Source of the DNA: Bog-473 sp963809825
Lineage (GTDB): Bacteria > Actinomycetota > Acidimicrobiia > Acidimicrobiales > RAAP-2
Assembly: GCA_963809825.1 (NCBI GenBank)
Contig: CAWELJ010000014.1
Span: 1 to 64,000, forward strand
Reading direction: 5' to 3'
Length of the DNA: 64,000 bases
The position numbers and the translations under genes were made by a program. Below are positions 8,915 to 17,153 of the stretch, piece after piece. The first letter of the stretch is position 1, and the number at the start of each line of letters is the position of its first letter. The notes under the pieces are model-generated. The model saw only the letters and a program-made list of their open reading frames with translations. It had not been told where the DNA came from and did no database searches.

Positions 8915-10086
8915 AGCACGGCCTGCGCTTCGAGGGCGTCGCCGTGGCCGGTATCGGCATGGTGCGCTTCGGGATGTTCCGAGACATCCCGGGGGCGCAC
9001 TTGGCGCGCGATGCCGGACTGCTGGCGTTGCACGACGCCGGCCTGACCCTGGCCGACGTCGACGAGGCCTTCGTGGGCTACATCCAGCCGGCGCCGATGC
9101 TGGGTATCAAGGCCATGAAGGAGCTCGGGCTGACCGGCTTGCCGGTGACGCACATTGAGAACGCGTCCGCCACGGGCCTCGTCGCCTTCCGCGAGGCTGC
9201 GTGGGCGGTGTCGTCCGGCCGGGCCGACGTGGCCATGGCGCTGTGCTTCGACAAGTTCACCGACATGACCGGCACGGGCGGCCGTGGCGCGGGGCGGGAC
9301 CAGATCGACGCGCCGATCCTGCCCGCCGCGTACTTCGCGCTGTGGGCGCAGCGCCGCATGCACGAGCGGGGGACGACGCCCGAGCACTTCGCCACCATTG
9401 CGGCGAAGAACTGGAACTACGGCGCCGTGTGCCCCTTCGCCCACCGTCGCTCCGACCACGTCGTCACGGCCGAGGAGGTGCTCGCCGCCAAAATGGTCGC
9501 CGAGCCGCTCACGACCATGATGTGCTGCCCTCCCGACGACGGAGCCGCCTGCATCATCGTGGCCCGCGAGGACCTGGTGCGGTCTCGCCAGCCCGGGCGG
9601 CCGTTGGTGCGGGCGCTGGCGTCCGCGCTCACGTCGGAGACGTACGCGCCGGGACACACGTTCGTCGGGCCCGTCGTCGGCCCCTCGACCATGACGCAGT
9701 TCACCGCGTCGCAGTGTTACGAAGCGGCGGGGCTCGGGCCCGAGGACGTCAGCGTCGCCTACTGCCACGACGCCTTCGTCAACGAGGAGCTCGAGTACTA
9801 CGAGCTGCTCGGGTTCTGCGCCGAGGGCGAGGCCGAGAAGCTCGTCGTCGAGGGCGAGACCGGGCCGGGCGGTCGCATCCCGTTCAACACCGACGGCGGG
9901 CTGATCGCGCGCGGTCACCCCGGCGGGCCGACCGGCGTGGCCATGCTCCACGAGGCGGTGCTCCAGCTGCGGGGCGAGGCCGAGGGGCGCCAGGTCGACG
10001 ATGCCCGGGTGGCGCTGACGCATTTGGTGGGCGGGGGCAGCATCGCCACCGTCAATCTGTTGGGTGTGGAGAGGAGCCGAACATGA
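8911..10086 (+). CDS. Thiolase-superfamily protein lacking the nucleophilic Cys, probable Ltp2-like retro-aldolase
   Basis: A 391-residue SCP2-type thiolase homologue. Where thiolases have an ENACASG-like active-site Cys, this protein reads IENASATG, so the nucleophile is Ser. The second site is SCP2-like (CHDAF), and a GHPGGPTG motif remains near the C-terminus. Loss of the Cys together with an overlapping DUF35 gene is the pattern of Ltp2-type proteins, which cleave beta-hydroxyacyl-CoA side chains by a retro-aldol reaction instead of CoA-dependent thiolysis. That function is inferred from established knowledge of Ltp2/ChsH2. The gene is translationally coupled on both sides (ATGA with DUF35 and with the CMD-like gene). 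Confidence 0.85.
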   Translation: MKHGLRFEGVAVAGIGMVRFGMFRDIPGAHLARDAGLLALHDAGLTLADVDEAFVGYIQPAPMLGIKAMKELGLTGLPVTHIENASATGLVAFREAAWAVSSGRADVAMALCFDKFTDMTGTGGRGAGRDQIDAPILPAAYFALWAQRRMHERGTTPEHFATIAAKNWNYGAVCPFAHRRSDHVVTAEEVLAAKMVAEPLTTMMCCPPDDGAACIIVAREDLVRSRQPGRPLVRALASALTSETYAPGHTFVGPVVGPSTMTQFTASQCYEAAGLGPEDVSVAYCHDAFVNEELEYYELLGFCAEGEAEKLVVEGETGPGGRIPFNTDGGLIARGHPGGPTGVAMLHEAVLQLRGEAEGRQVDDARVALTHLVGGGSIATVNLLGVERSRT

Positions 10087-10463
10087 CGACCAGCGACGAG
10101 CGCCGGGACGCGGGGAGGGAGATCCAGGGACAGCTGTGGCCGGCCATCCTGAAGGGCCCCACGGGCGCGTTCCCGGCGGCCAAGCTGGCGCCGGACTACT
10201 TCGACCACGTGCAGCAGAGCGCGTTCGGCGACATCTGGTCACGCCCGGGGCTGCCCGTGCGTGACCGCTCCATGATCACGGTGGCCCTCCTGGCCGCGTT
10301 GGGGCAGCCCGAGGAGCTGCGGTCGCACCTGGCCGGCGCGCTGAACGTGGGGATCACACGCGAAGAGATCGTCGAGATCCTCATGCACGTCTCCATCTAC
10401 GCCGGCGTGCCGGCGGCCGGTTCGGCGCTACGGGTGGCCGCCGAGGTGCTCGGCACCGAGTGA
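10083..10463 (+). CDS. Carboxymuconolactone decarboxylase-family (AhpD-like) protein
   Basis: A 126-residue alpha-helical protein of the CMD/AhpD superfamily. It has the characteristic segment RDRSMITVALLAALGQPEEL, then HLAGALNVGITREEIVEIL and the end of the fold. The AhpD CxxC redox pair is absent, so it is nearer to the 4-carboxymuconolactone decarboxylase side. The start codon overlaps the thiolase-like gene stop (ATGA), making it the last gene of the ACAD-DUF35-thiolase-like-CMD unit. In such clusters it may act on a lactone or ring-cleavage product; its substrate is unknown. Confidence 0.85.
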   Translation: MTTSDERRDAGREIQGQLWPAILKGPTGAFPAAKLAPDYFDHVQQSAFGDIWSRPGLPVRDRSMITVALLAALGQPEELRSHLAGALNVGITREEIVEILMHVSIYAGVPAAGSALRVAAEVLGTE

Positions 10464-10486
10464 GCGCGGCTGTCCGCTCCTGATCC

Positions 10487-11365
10487 TCAGGTCGGGTTCC
10501 AGCGCAGAGCGACTCCGGCCTGCTGCTCGGCAACGGCGACGAGCTCGCTCCAGTCGGCACCGCCCAGCCCGTCCGCCACGGCGCCGTCGAGGACGCCTTT
10601 CACGGCGGCGGCCACCGGGGTGGGGGCGCCGAGCGCAGTGCCCCAGTCCACAATGAGGCCGGCGTCCTTGGCGGCCAACTCCAGCGCGAACTGCGTGGGT
10701 CTGCCCCGCCCGTCGATCGTCTCGACCTGGCGGTCGATGTAGAAGTTCGACGCCCCGGCCGTGCGCAGGATCTCCACGGCCTTCTGCACCTCGATGCCCG
10801 CCTTGGTGGCCATCGCCAGGCCTTCGAGGCTGACCCACGTGGTCGTGAAGGCGACGAGGCTGTTGAGCAGCTTCATGGTGTTGCCGAGGCCGAGCGGGCC
10901 GACGTGGAAGGTGGCGCGTCCGAGCGGCTCGAGCACGGGCAGGACACGGGCCACGGCCTCGTCGTCACCACCGACCATGAATACGAGCATCCGCTTCTCG
11001 GCCCCGATGGCCCCACCCGTGAGGGGTGCCTCGACGAGGTGGTGTCCGGATGTGGCCAGGCGCTCGCCCAGCCGGCGCACGACGGCGGGGCTGTTGGTGG
11101 AGAGGTCGACGAGGATCGCCCCCGGCCCGGCGCCGCCGGCCCACGCTTCGGCAACGGCCGCCACGACGTCGGGCGTCGGCAGCGAGAGGAGCGTCACGTC
11201 GGCTTGGCGGGCCACCGAAGCGACGTCCGGCGCGGCGGCGGCGCCGGTGATCGCCGCCATCGCCGACGGGTCGACGTCGTGGACCACGACCTCGTTGCCG
11301 TCCGCCACGAGGTTGGCCGCGATCGCCCCACCGATGTTCCCCAGCCCGATCACACCTGTCGCCAT
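10487..11365 (-). CDS. Beta-hydroxyacid dehydrogenase (3-hydroxyisobutyrate dehydrogenase-like)
   Basis: A 292-residue NAD(P)-dependent beta-hydroxyacid dehydrogenase. The Rossmann motif is GVIGLGNIGGAIAANL at the N-terminus; the substrate-binding motif appears as DLSTNSP; the helix with the catalytic Lys is GLGNTMKLLNS. The C-terminal all-helical domain is complete. The start at 11365 gives MATGVIG. It is convergent with the CMD-like gene and divergent from the amidohydrolase gene, so it has its own promoter in the 111-bp gap. It could oxidise a small 3-hydroxyacid released in the neighbouring catabolism; other family members reduce tartronate semialdehyde or succinic semialdehyde. Confidence 0.88.
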   Translation of the reverse strand: MATGVIGLGNIGGAIAANLVADGNEVVVHDVDPSAMAAITGAAAAPDVASVARQADVTLLSLPTPDVVAAVAEAWAGGAGPGAILVDLSTNSPAVVRRLGERLATSGHHLVEAPLTGGAIGAEKRMLVFMVGGDDEAVARVLPVLEPLGRATFHVGPLGLGNTMKLLNSLVAFTTTWVSLEGLAMATKAGIEVQKAVEILRTAGASNFYIDRQVETIDGRGRPTQFALELAAKDAGLIVDWGTALGAPTPVAAAVKGVLDGAVADGLGGADWSELVAVAEQQAGVALRWNPT

Positions 11366-11400
11366 CGACCCTCCCCGAGTCCCGAAACGCCCTGGCAGCG

Positions 11401-11433
11401 CCCCTGAGCGCCTGAGGGGCCAGAGCGTATAGT
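11401..11433 (+). promoter_or_regulatory. Inverted repeat and -10-like box between divergent genes
   Basis: CCCCT (11401-11405) and AGGGG (11415-11419) can form a short hairpin, and TATAGT at 11428-11433 resembles a -10 element for the amidohydrolase gene starting at 11477. No good -35 is seen. The dyad lies between the divergent genes and could be an operator. Confidence 0.3.
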
Positions 11434-11476
11434 GGAAACTCGCTCGAGCGTCAGAGATCCCCGGGGGGTCAAGTTC

Positions 11477-12646
11477 ATGGGTCTGCGGGACCACGTCATT
11501 TGCGACAGCGACCTCCACGTGATGGAGCCGCCCGATCTCTGGGAGCGCTACATCGACCCGGCTTACGCCCACGCGGCGCCGCGCGGGCTCTCGGAGATCA
11601 CGCGCGACATGCGCGTGCGGGTGAAGAACCACGTCATGCTCCGGATGGGCCCGACCCGTCCGATGCGCGTGGAGGGCCGCAAGACGGGGTGGCAGAAGGA
11701 GCACGACACCGTGTACGCCGCCTCCGAGGCCCGGGGCTGGGACGCCCAGTCGCAGATCGACGCCATGGACGCTGAGGGCCTCGACCTGGCCGTGCTGTTC
11801 CCCTCACGCGGGCTGTTCGTGCTCGGCCTCGACTCCTCCGAGCAGATCGGCGCCGACGGGCTCGAGCCCGAGTTCGCCACCGCCATCGCCCGCGCCTACA
11901 ACGACTGGCTCAAGGACTTCTGCGACCACGCCCCCGACCGGATGTTCGGAGCGGGGATGGTGGCGGCGCACGACGTCGCCGGCGCCGTCGCAGAGGCGCG
12001 ACGTTGCGTGGAGGAGCTCGGCTTCAAGTCGATCTTCCTGCCGCCGGCGGCGGTGAACCGGCGGCCCTGGCATCACCCCTCCTACGACCCGCTGTGGGGG
12101 GAGATCGAGCGGCTCGGCGTGCCGCTGGCCTTCCACGGAGGCGGCCAGACCTACCTGACGCCCGACTTCGGGCTCGAGGTGCTGGACCGGCTCATGCTGT
12201 GGCACACCTTCAGCCAGCCGCTGGGGATCCAGTTCGTGACGGCCTGCCTCTGTGGCGGCGGCGTGCTCGAGCGCTTCCCCGATCTGAAGGTCGCGCTGCT
12301 CGAGGGCAACTGTTCGTGGGCACCGTGGTTCCTCTACCGTCTGGACGAGCACTGGGAGTGGACGGGCTGGTACGAGGCGCCCGAGCTGACGATGCCGCCG
12401 TCGGAGTACTTCAGACGCAACTGCTGGGTCTCGGTCGAGGCCGACGAGGTCACGGTGCCGCACTTCGTGGAGACCTTCGGCGACGAACGTCTCATCTTCT
12501 CGACCGACTACCCCCACGGCGATTCGAAGTATCCCCACGCCGTGGACACCTTCGACAAGCTGCCGCTCTCCGACGAGAGCAAAGCCCGCATCGTGAGCAC
12601 CAACTGGTCCGCGCTCTACGACATCCCGCTCGTCGGGAAGGTGTGA
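11477..12646 (+). CDS. Amidohydrolase family 2 (metal-dependent hydrolase/decarboxylase)
   Basis: A 389-residue amidohydrolase_2 TIM-barrel protein. The metal-site signature at the N-terminus reads DSDLHVMEPPD (DxHxxE-like); further ligands are H in AFHGGGQ and D in FSTDYPHGDSKYPHA near the C-terminus. Relatives include ACMSD-type decarboxylases and hydrolases of ring-cleavage products in actinobacterial aromatic and steroid catabolism. The ATG at 11477 (MGLRDHVICDSD) is preferred; a GTG at 11432 in the same frame would add 15 residues. A second, similar enzyme is encoded at 62077-63318. The exact reaction is not known. Confidence 0.87.
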   Translation: MGLRDHVICDSDLHVMEPPDLWERYIDPAYAHAAPRGLSEITRDMRVRVKNHVMLRMGPTRPMRVEGRKTGWQKEHDTVYAASEARGWDAQSQIDAMDAEGLDLAVLFPSRGLFVLGLDSSEQIGADGLEPEFATAIARAYNDWLKDFCDHAPDRMFGAGMVAAHDVAGAVAEARRCVEELGFKSIFLPPAAVNRRPWHHPSYDPLWGEIERLGVPLAFHGGGQTYLTPDFGLEVLDRLMLWHTFSQPLGIQFVTACLCGGGVLERFPDLKVALLEGNCSWAPWFLYRLDEHWEWTGWYEAPELTMPPSEYFRRNCWVSVEADEVTVPHFVETFGDERLIFSTDYPHGDSKYPHAVDTFDKLPLSDESKARIVSTNWSALYDIPLVGKV

Positions 12647-12779
12647 TCGCCGTCCGCCGTCGGTCACGTCGGCGGGACACGACGCCGCGTGCCGCAGGTG
12701 GACGCCGCCCGGCGGGACGGTGACCCCGCGGGTCGGCCGAGTCAGGCCCAGCGAACCCACGCACTCGGGAAGGAGTGGC

Positions 12780-13091
12780 ATGCCCATCTTTCAGACGGCG
12801 CACTACCAGGTGGAGGCGTCCGCAGTCGAGGACGTGAAGGCTGCCATTGAGGAGTTCGTCGCCTACGTGGCGGAGAACGAGCCGGGCACCACGATGTACA
12901 CGGCATGGGAAGGCGTCGAGGACCCGACGAAATTCGTCCACCTCTTCGAGTTCGCCGACGAGGCAGCGCACCAACGCCACGGCGGTTCGGATGCGGTGGC
13001 CAAGTTCGAGTCCGTCTACCGTCCGGTGCTCGTCGGGGGGCCGGTGGTCTTCACCGACTACCACCAGGTGGCGACCAACCAACACCGCTAG
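12780..13091 (+). CDS. Small ABM-fold (antibiotic biosynthesis monooxygenase-like) protein
   Basis: A 103-residue dimeric alpha-beta barrel candidate. The layout is strand FQTAHYQV, helix VEDVKAAIEEFVAYV, strand GTTMYTAWEG, strand FVHLFEFADEAAHQRH, then FESVYRPVLVGGPVVFTDY, the usual ABM arrangement. GGAAGGAG lies about five bases before the ATG. It follows the amidohydrolase gene and ends the 7.2-13.1 kb catabolic cluster. ABM proteins include cofactor-free monooxygenases, heme-degrading enzymes and stress proteins, so no reaction is assigned. Confidence 0.75.
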   Translation: MPIFQTAHYQVEASAVEDVKAAIEEFVAYVAENEPGTTMYTAWEGVEDPTKFVHLFEFADEAAHQRHGGSDAVAKFESVYRPVLVGGPVVFTDYHQVATNQHR

Positions 13092-13400
13092 TCCCTCGCG
13101 GGCGCAAAGGGGACGAGCCGGCGCGGGGACGCGCGTTCGTCACGACGTGGGGCCGTGACACCGGCGAGTTGACCGGTCGTTGTCCGGCGCGGCCCGCCGG
13201 CGAGCCGATGCAACCGGAACGCACCGTGATTGCGAGGCTCGCTCGATAGATTGCGCGTCGATCGGCCGCTGCGGTCGGGTCGCCGGTGTGAGGGGGCAGT
13301 CGTGGAACGGTCGGAGACGGGGGCGATGGTGCGTCGTGCGTCTCCTCGGCGATCCCGTCGGCGCAGCCGGTTCGCCGGTCACGACATCGGACGGGGAGCG
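13092..13400. other. Intergenic, nothing recognised
   Basis: About 310 bases without a supported gene. The coding frame of the next gene runs open upstream, but the residues there are Arg-rich and unlike a secreted protein. The promoter of the cell-wall hydrolase gene presumably lies here; no clear -35/-10 pair is visible. Confidence 0.4.
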
Positions 13401-14633
13401 ATGAAGATGCTCCTGGTCCTTGCTCTCGGCGCCGTCGTGATCCTCGGTATCGGGAGCGTCGGCCTGTCGGCCGGTGCGGCCTCGGCGCCGCCGAGCAGCC
13501 CACAGTCCAGCCATGATTCCCAACAGAACGGCAGTGACTTCTGGTTGGCGAGCCCATCCGGGGCGGTGTGGAACTTCGGGGACACGCAGTCCTACGGTTC
13601 GGCCGCCAATGTGCCGCTGACCCACCCGATCGTCGGCATCGCGCCGACCAAGGACGACGGCGGGTACTGGCTCGTGGCCTCCGACGGCGGCATCTTCCCC
13701 TACGGCGACGCTCCCTTCGAGGGATCCACGGGTGGGATCGCCCTGACCAAGCCGATCGTCGGGATCACGCCGACCAACGACGATCAGGGGTACTGGCTCG
13801 TCGCCTCCGACGGTGGCATCTTCGCCTTCGGAGACGCCAGCTTCTACGGATCGACGGGCAGCATCCATCTGAACCAGCCGATCGTCGGGATGGTCTCGAC
13901 GCCCGACGGCAAGGGCTACTGGCTCGTCGCCTCCGACGGTGGCATCTTCAGTTACGGCGACGCGCAGTTCCAGGGGTCGACCGGTTCCATCCATCTCAAC
14001 CAGCCCATCACGAGCATGACGTCCACCTCGGACGGGCTCGGGTACTGGCTTCTCGCCAGCGACGGCGGGGTCTTCAATTTCGGTGACGCCCAGTTCAACG
14101 GGTCGACGGGTGGCACTCCCACTCCCGACCCGGCCCAGAAGCTCGTCGCCAGCGCGGACGGTCCCGGCTACTGGATCGTCGATCAAAACGGGACGGACCA
14201 TCCCTTCGGGGGTGTCCTGGGCGCACCGCCGGCCCAAGGTCTCGTGTTCCGGCCGGTCACGCCCGGCGACAAGGCAGTGCTCTTCGCCTTCGCCCAGCTG
14301 GGCAAGCCCTACATCTGGGGTGGCAACGGCCCGGTGGGATACGACTGCTCGGGCCTTGCCCTCGCCTCGTGGGAGGCGGCGGCGGGCGTCGGCTTCGCCC
14401 GGGTGGCCAACGACCAGTACCACACGGCCGGGCAACCGGTCGCCATGGATTCACTCGCGAGCGGCGACCTCGTCTTCTGGGGATCCAACCAGGCCGACTG
14501 GACGAGCGTGTACCACACCGCCCTCTACGTCGGTGGCGGTCAGATCGTCGAGGCGACCGGCGACCACGTGCAGCTGAACACGCTCGGCCAGTGGGGGCAG
14601 GGCGATCTCATGCCGAACGGGCGCCGCCCGTAG
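13401..14633 (+). CDS. Secreted NlpC/P60 cell-wall hydrolase with six 42-residue repeats
   Basis: A 410-residue exported protein. Residues 1-31 are a hydrophobic signal peptide (LLVLALGAVVILGIGSVGL). Residues about 47-298 are six tandem repeats of exactly 42 residues, each beginning with a YW-type dipeptide and reading like GYWLVASDGGIF-x-GDA-x-F-x-GSTG; this may be a beta-propeller or wall-binding module. The C-terminal NlpC/P60 domain (from about 293) carries the catalytic Cys316 in YDCSGLALASW and His372 in VYHTALYVGGG, the pattern of gamma-D-glutamyl-diaminopimelate peptidases. GGGGAGCG precedes the ATG. It likely cleaves peptidoglycan stem peptides outside the membrane. Confidence 0.9.
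   Translation: MKMLLVLALGAVVILGIGSVGLSAGAASAPPSSPQSSHDSQQNGSDFWLASPSGAVWNFGDTQSYGSAANVPLTHPIVGIAPTKDDGGYWLVASDGGIFPYGDAPFEGSTGGIALTKPIVGITPTNDDQGYWLVASDGGIFAFGDASFYGSTGSIHLNQPIVGMVSTPDGKGYWLVASDGGIFSYGDAQFQGSTGSIHLNQPITSMTSTSDGLGYWLLASDGGVFNFGDAQFNGSTGGTPTPDPAQKLVASADGPGYWIVDQNGTDHPFGGVLGAPPAQGLVFRPVTPGDKAVLFAFAQLGKPYIWGGNGPVGYDCSGLALASWEAAAGVGFARVANDQYHTAGQPVAMDSLASGDLVFWGSNQADWTSVYHTALYVGGGQIVEATGDHVQLNTLGQWGQGDLMPNGRRP
13539..14294 (+). repeat. Six tandem 126-bp coding repeats
   Basis: Equivalent aromatic-Trp codon pairs start at 13539, 13665, 13791, 13917, 14043 and 14169, spaced exactly 126 bp without indels. Repeats 2-5 are close in sequence; the first and last have diverged. They encode the 42-residue modules of the NlpC/P60 protein. 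Confidence 0.9.
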
Positions 14634-14679
14634 ACCACCGCACCCCGTCTGGCCGGCCCGGCTGCGCCAAGGTGAGATG

Positions 14680-14722
14680 GAGGGGCGGTGACGACAACGT
14701 TTTCCCCCGATCACCGCCCCTC
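14680..14722. terminator. Perfect 12-bp hairpin between convergent genes
   Basis: GAGGGGCGGTGA (14680-14691) and TCACCGCCCCTC (14711-14722) are perfect inverse complements with a 19-base loop. It lies 47 bp after the NlpC/P60 stop and before the end of the opposing methyltransferase gene, so it could terminate both transcripts. A long U tract is missing, as is common for high-GC actinobacterial terminators. Confidence 0.7.
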
Positions 14723-14837
14723 GGTTTGGATGCTGACACCCGCCTCCCCGCCGCCATAGAGCCGACCGGACTGTCCCTCGCACAACATCTCCACAACGGG
14801 CACGGACGGGCGAGGCGGGTGGGGAAGTTCGCCGGCG

Positions 14838-15829
14838 TCAGGCCGGGACCCCCAGGTTCAGGGTCCCGGTGTGCCAGCGCCGGGCCAGTGCGTCGCAGGC
14901 GACCAGGAGGGAATCCCGACGGACGCCATCCGTGGCCGGCGCCCCGATCACCACGGCGACGTGGAGCGCCTCGAGGAGATCGGGGCGCGCGCGAGCGTCT
15001 TCGCCGGGACCCCGTACGCGGCGTTGAGGGGCGTCGGGATCACGGCGACCGAGAAGCCCAGCCGCTCGAGCTCCCCGCACAGTTCGATGAGGGGACGACT
15101 CCCGTCGGCCCGCACGACGTGGAGGGCGAGCATGACGGCGATCCCGCCGGGGCGGAGCAGCGCCGCGCCCTCGCGCAGGAAACGGGACGGCAGCTCGACG
15201 CCGTCGAGACCGCCGCTGGCGTAAATGCTGACGGGACCGTTCGTCCCGGTGCCCGTCGGGACCCACGGTGTGTTGGCCGCCACGAGGTCGAAGGACCCGG
15301 CCCGCAAGCCGCCCGTGACGTCGGTGCGGACGGTGAGCCAGACGTGCCCGGGCGGCCGGTCGTTCAAGAGCATGGTGTGGCGGGCCGCCACCGCCGCCCG
15401 GTGGACGATGTCGGTGGCCACGACGCAGCGGTAGCGCCGCGACAGGGCGGCGGCGAGGAACCCGGTGCCCGTGCCCAGGTCCACCGCCCGCTCACCGCGG
15501 GGCGCCAGGCGCAGTGCAACCTCGACCAGCAGCGGGGAGTCGGGCCCGATGTAGACCATGTCGGGCCGGTGTCCCGCATCGGGTGTGGCCAGCACCAGTT
15601 CGGGACTGGCGAGCAGTCGCACGCGGCTCGCCACATCCGACCGCTCGGCATCGACGTCGAGCACCCCCGCGTGCACCAGGGCGTCGAACGCCGCGGCGCC
15701 GAGGGGCGCACGGACGGTGTGCACGGGGCACCGGGCCCCGGCGACGAGGTCGACGAGGGGGCCGCCCCCTGCGCCCGCCTGGCGGCGTACCGCCGCACCG
15801 AGGGTCGCCCACAGGCCGGGATCGACCAT
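14838..15829 (-). CDS. SAM-dependent class I methyltransferase, single apparent frameshift near the 3' end
   Basis: The readable protein has a poorly conserved N-terminal part and a class I SAM-binding core: DLGTGTGFLAAALSRRY (motif I), VVATDI (motif II), and SFDLVAANTPWVPTG, an NPPW-like variant of the catalytic (D/N)PP(Y/F) motif of HemK/RsmC-type enzymes. The frame from 15829 runs into a stop at 14948, while the family-like C-terminus (EALHVAVVIGAPATDG) continues in another frame to 14838. The switch lies near 14975-14990 at a GCGCGCGCG tract, so a one-base error or slippage mutation is likely. The probable substrate is a carboxamide or nucleobase; not determinable. Confidence 0.7.
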
Positions 15830-15837
15830 GGGTGCGG

Positions 15838-16131
15838 TCAGTAGATCTTTCCCCCGCCCTGGACGTACAGCGCAGCGTTGTTGTAGGCGGGCGAAAAGGC
15901 CGGGAACGGCTTCTCGCCCCCGGCAACTCCGGGATTCTCTATCTTGACGAAGGCGTCGAACATGAAGCCGGCCACCTCGGGGTAGTCGTCGGCCGCCCCT
16001 CGCAGGAGGCCCGCCTCCTCGTCGGTCAGGTCGAGGTCACCCGCGGCGGAGAGGTCGCCGGCCGCCACCTTCTGACGCACGTCCTCGTCATCGATTGCCC
16101 GCAGACCCTGGGCCAGATCCTCTGCTGACAT
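15838..16131 (-). CDS. Small hypothetical protein
   Basis: A 97-residue soluble protein of unknown function, starting MSAEDLAQGLRAIDDEDVR. GAGGAGG lies eight bases before the ATG at 16131, which decides this start over an upstream ATG at 16185. The N-terminal half is acidic and helical (LTDEEAGLLRGAADDYPEVA); the C-terminal part (FSPAYNNAALYVQGGGKIY) is aromatic- and Gly-rich. It is separated from the methyltransferase stop by only 8 bp and may be cotranscribed upstream of it. I do not recognise the family. Confidence 0.7.
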   Translation of the reverse strand: MSAEDLAQGLRAIDDEDVRQKVAAGDLSAAGDLDLTDEEAGLLRGAADDYPEVAGFMFDAFVKIENPGVAGGEKPFPAFSPAYNNAALYVQGGGKIY

Positions 16132-16325
16132 GGCGTCGACCTCCTCGTCGCGTCCTCCGGCCACCGTGGCCCTTGCGGAGATCATGACGGCGACGAACCG
16201 GCGGGGTTACAGCACCGGGGGCGCGACGAAGCGAACCGGGTGCGTCGATGTGCTCTTCTCGGCGGGAGCGCCCGGCTCCCGGTGGAGGGTGTCAGCGCAA
16301 CCGACGACCCTCCACCGGTCGGAGG

Positions 16326-16964
16326 TCAGGCGACCTTGCGGAACGCCGTCTGGGTCGTCACGCCCGGCAGGTAGACCTTGCTGAGCTCCCGGTCCACCTT
16401 CTGGTTGAAGGCGGCGTCGGCGGCGATGGCGTCGCCGGACCGCTGCATCTCCTCGATGGAGGCGTAGACGGTGACCCACTCGACCGACCCGTAGGCGCCC
16501 GTCACGTGCATGCCGAACGAGGTCGGGCAGCCGGTGACCTTGCTCGCCGCCTGCGCAGTCTCCACCCCGAGCTCGATCCCCTTCACGCTGCCGCCCGGTG
16601 CCAGCGTCGCCTGCACCGTCGTCGCGTACTGGGCGTCGATCTCCGCCGACTCGGGGTCGGCGTGGATGAACTGCAGCAGGTGGTCGTCGATGGCGTCACC
16701 CGACGAGTGCGCGCCACCCTCTTCGACCAGGTTGACGTAGCCCGAGTCGGCGATCAACTTGTTCTCGATCGTCTCGAGCTCGACCAGGTTCTCCACGGTC
16801 GCGGTCCACACCAGCCGGCCCGAGCTCGGCGAGAACACGGTGGTCCACAGCTGCACCGGGGTCTCGGAGATCTGGTTGACCTTCTCGGTCACCCTGAGCG
16901 CCCAGTCCAGCTGCTTCTGGGGGTTGCCCTCGCCCAAACGGGCGGTACGGCTGAACAGATACAT
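16326..16964 (-). CDS. Hypothetical protein, possibly two ABM/NIPSNAP-like halves
   Basis: A 212-residue protein with no signal peptide or membrane segment. GGGAGGG before the ATG at 16964 supports the start MYLFSRTARLGEGNP. Two halves look alike in arrangement: VQLWTTVFSPSSGRLVWTATV followed by a helix, and a second similar unit with FGMHVTGAYGSVEWVTVYAS followed by EEMQRSGDAIAAD. This is suggestive of a duplicated ferredoxin-like barrel, but that is inference. It is a single gene with about 190 bp to the next on each side. Confidence 0.7.
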   Translation of the reverse strand: MYLFSRTARLGEGNPQKQLDWALRVTEKVNQISETPVQLWTTVFSPSSGRLVWTATVENLVELETIENKLIADSGYVNLVEEGGAHSSGDAIDDHLLQFIHADPESAEIDAQYATTVQATLAPGGSVKGIELGVETAQAASKVTGCPTSFGMHVTGAYGSVEWVTVYASIEEMQRSGDAIAADAAFNQKVDRELSKVYLPGVTTQTAFRKVA

Positions 16965-17153
16965 GCGTTTCCCTCCCTGGTTCGCGAGCACGCCAGGGAC
17001 ACGCCGCCCCGCTCCACGACCTGCCCCGGACGAAGGAGGAACGACAGTCGTCCGCTCGCCCCCTTCGAGAGCACCCTATGCCCGTTGCACCCCGAGTACC
17101 AGGGTCAGAGCGACAATGTGCATTGCAACCGGGCCCGGTCCTTTGTCACGGTC

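Noticed and set aside
8911..10086. Functional thiolase
   Set aside because: The catalytic Cys position is Ser and a DUF35 partner is coupled, which fits aldolase-type relatives better.
13539..14294. Regular repeats considered as a CRISPR array
   Set aside because: The 126-bp units are fully coding, diverged, and have no spacers; they are protein repeats.
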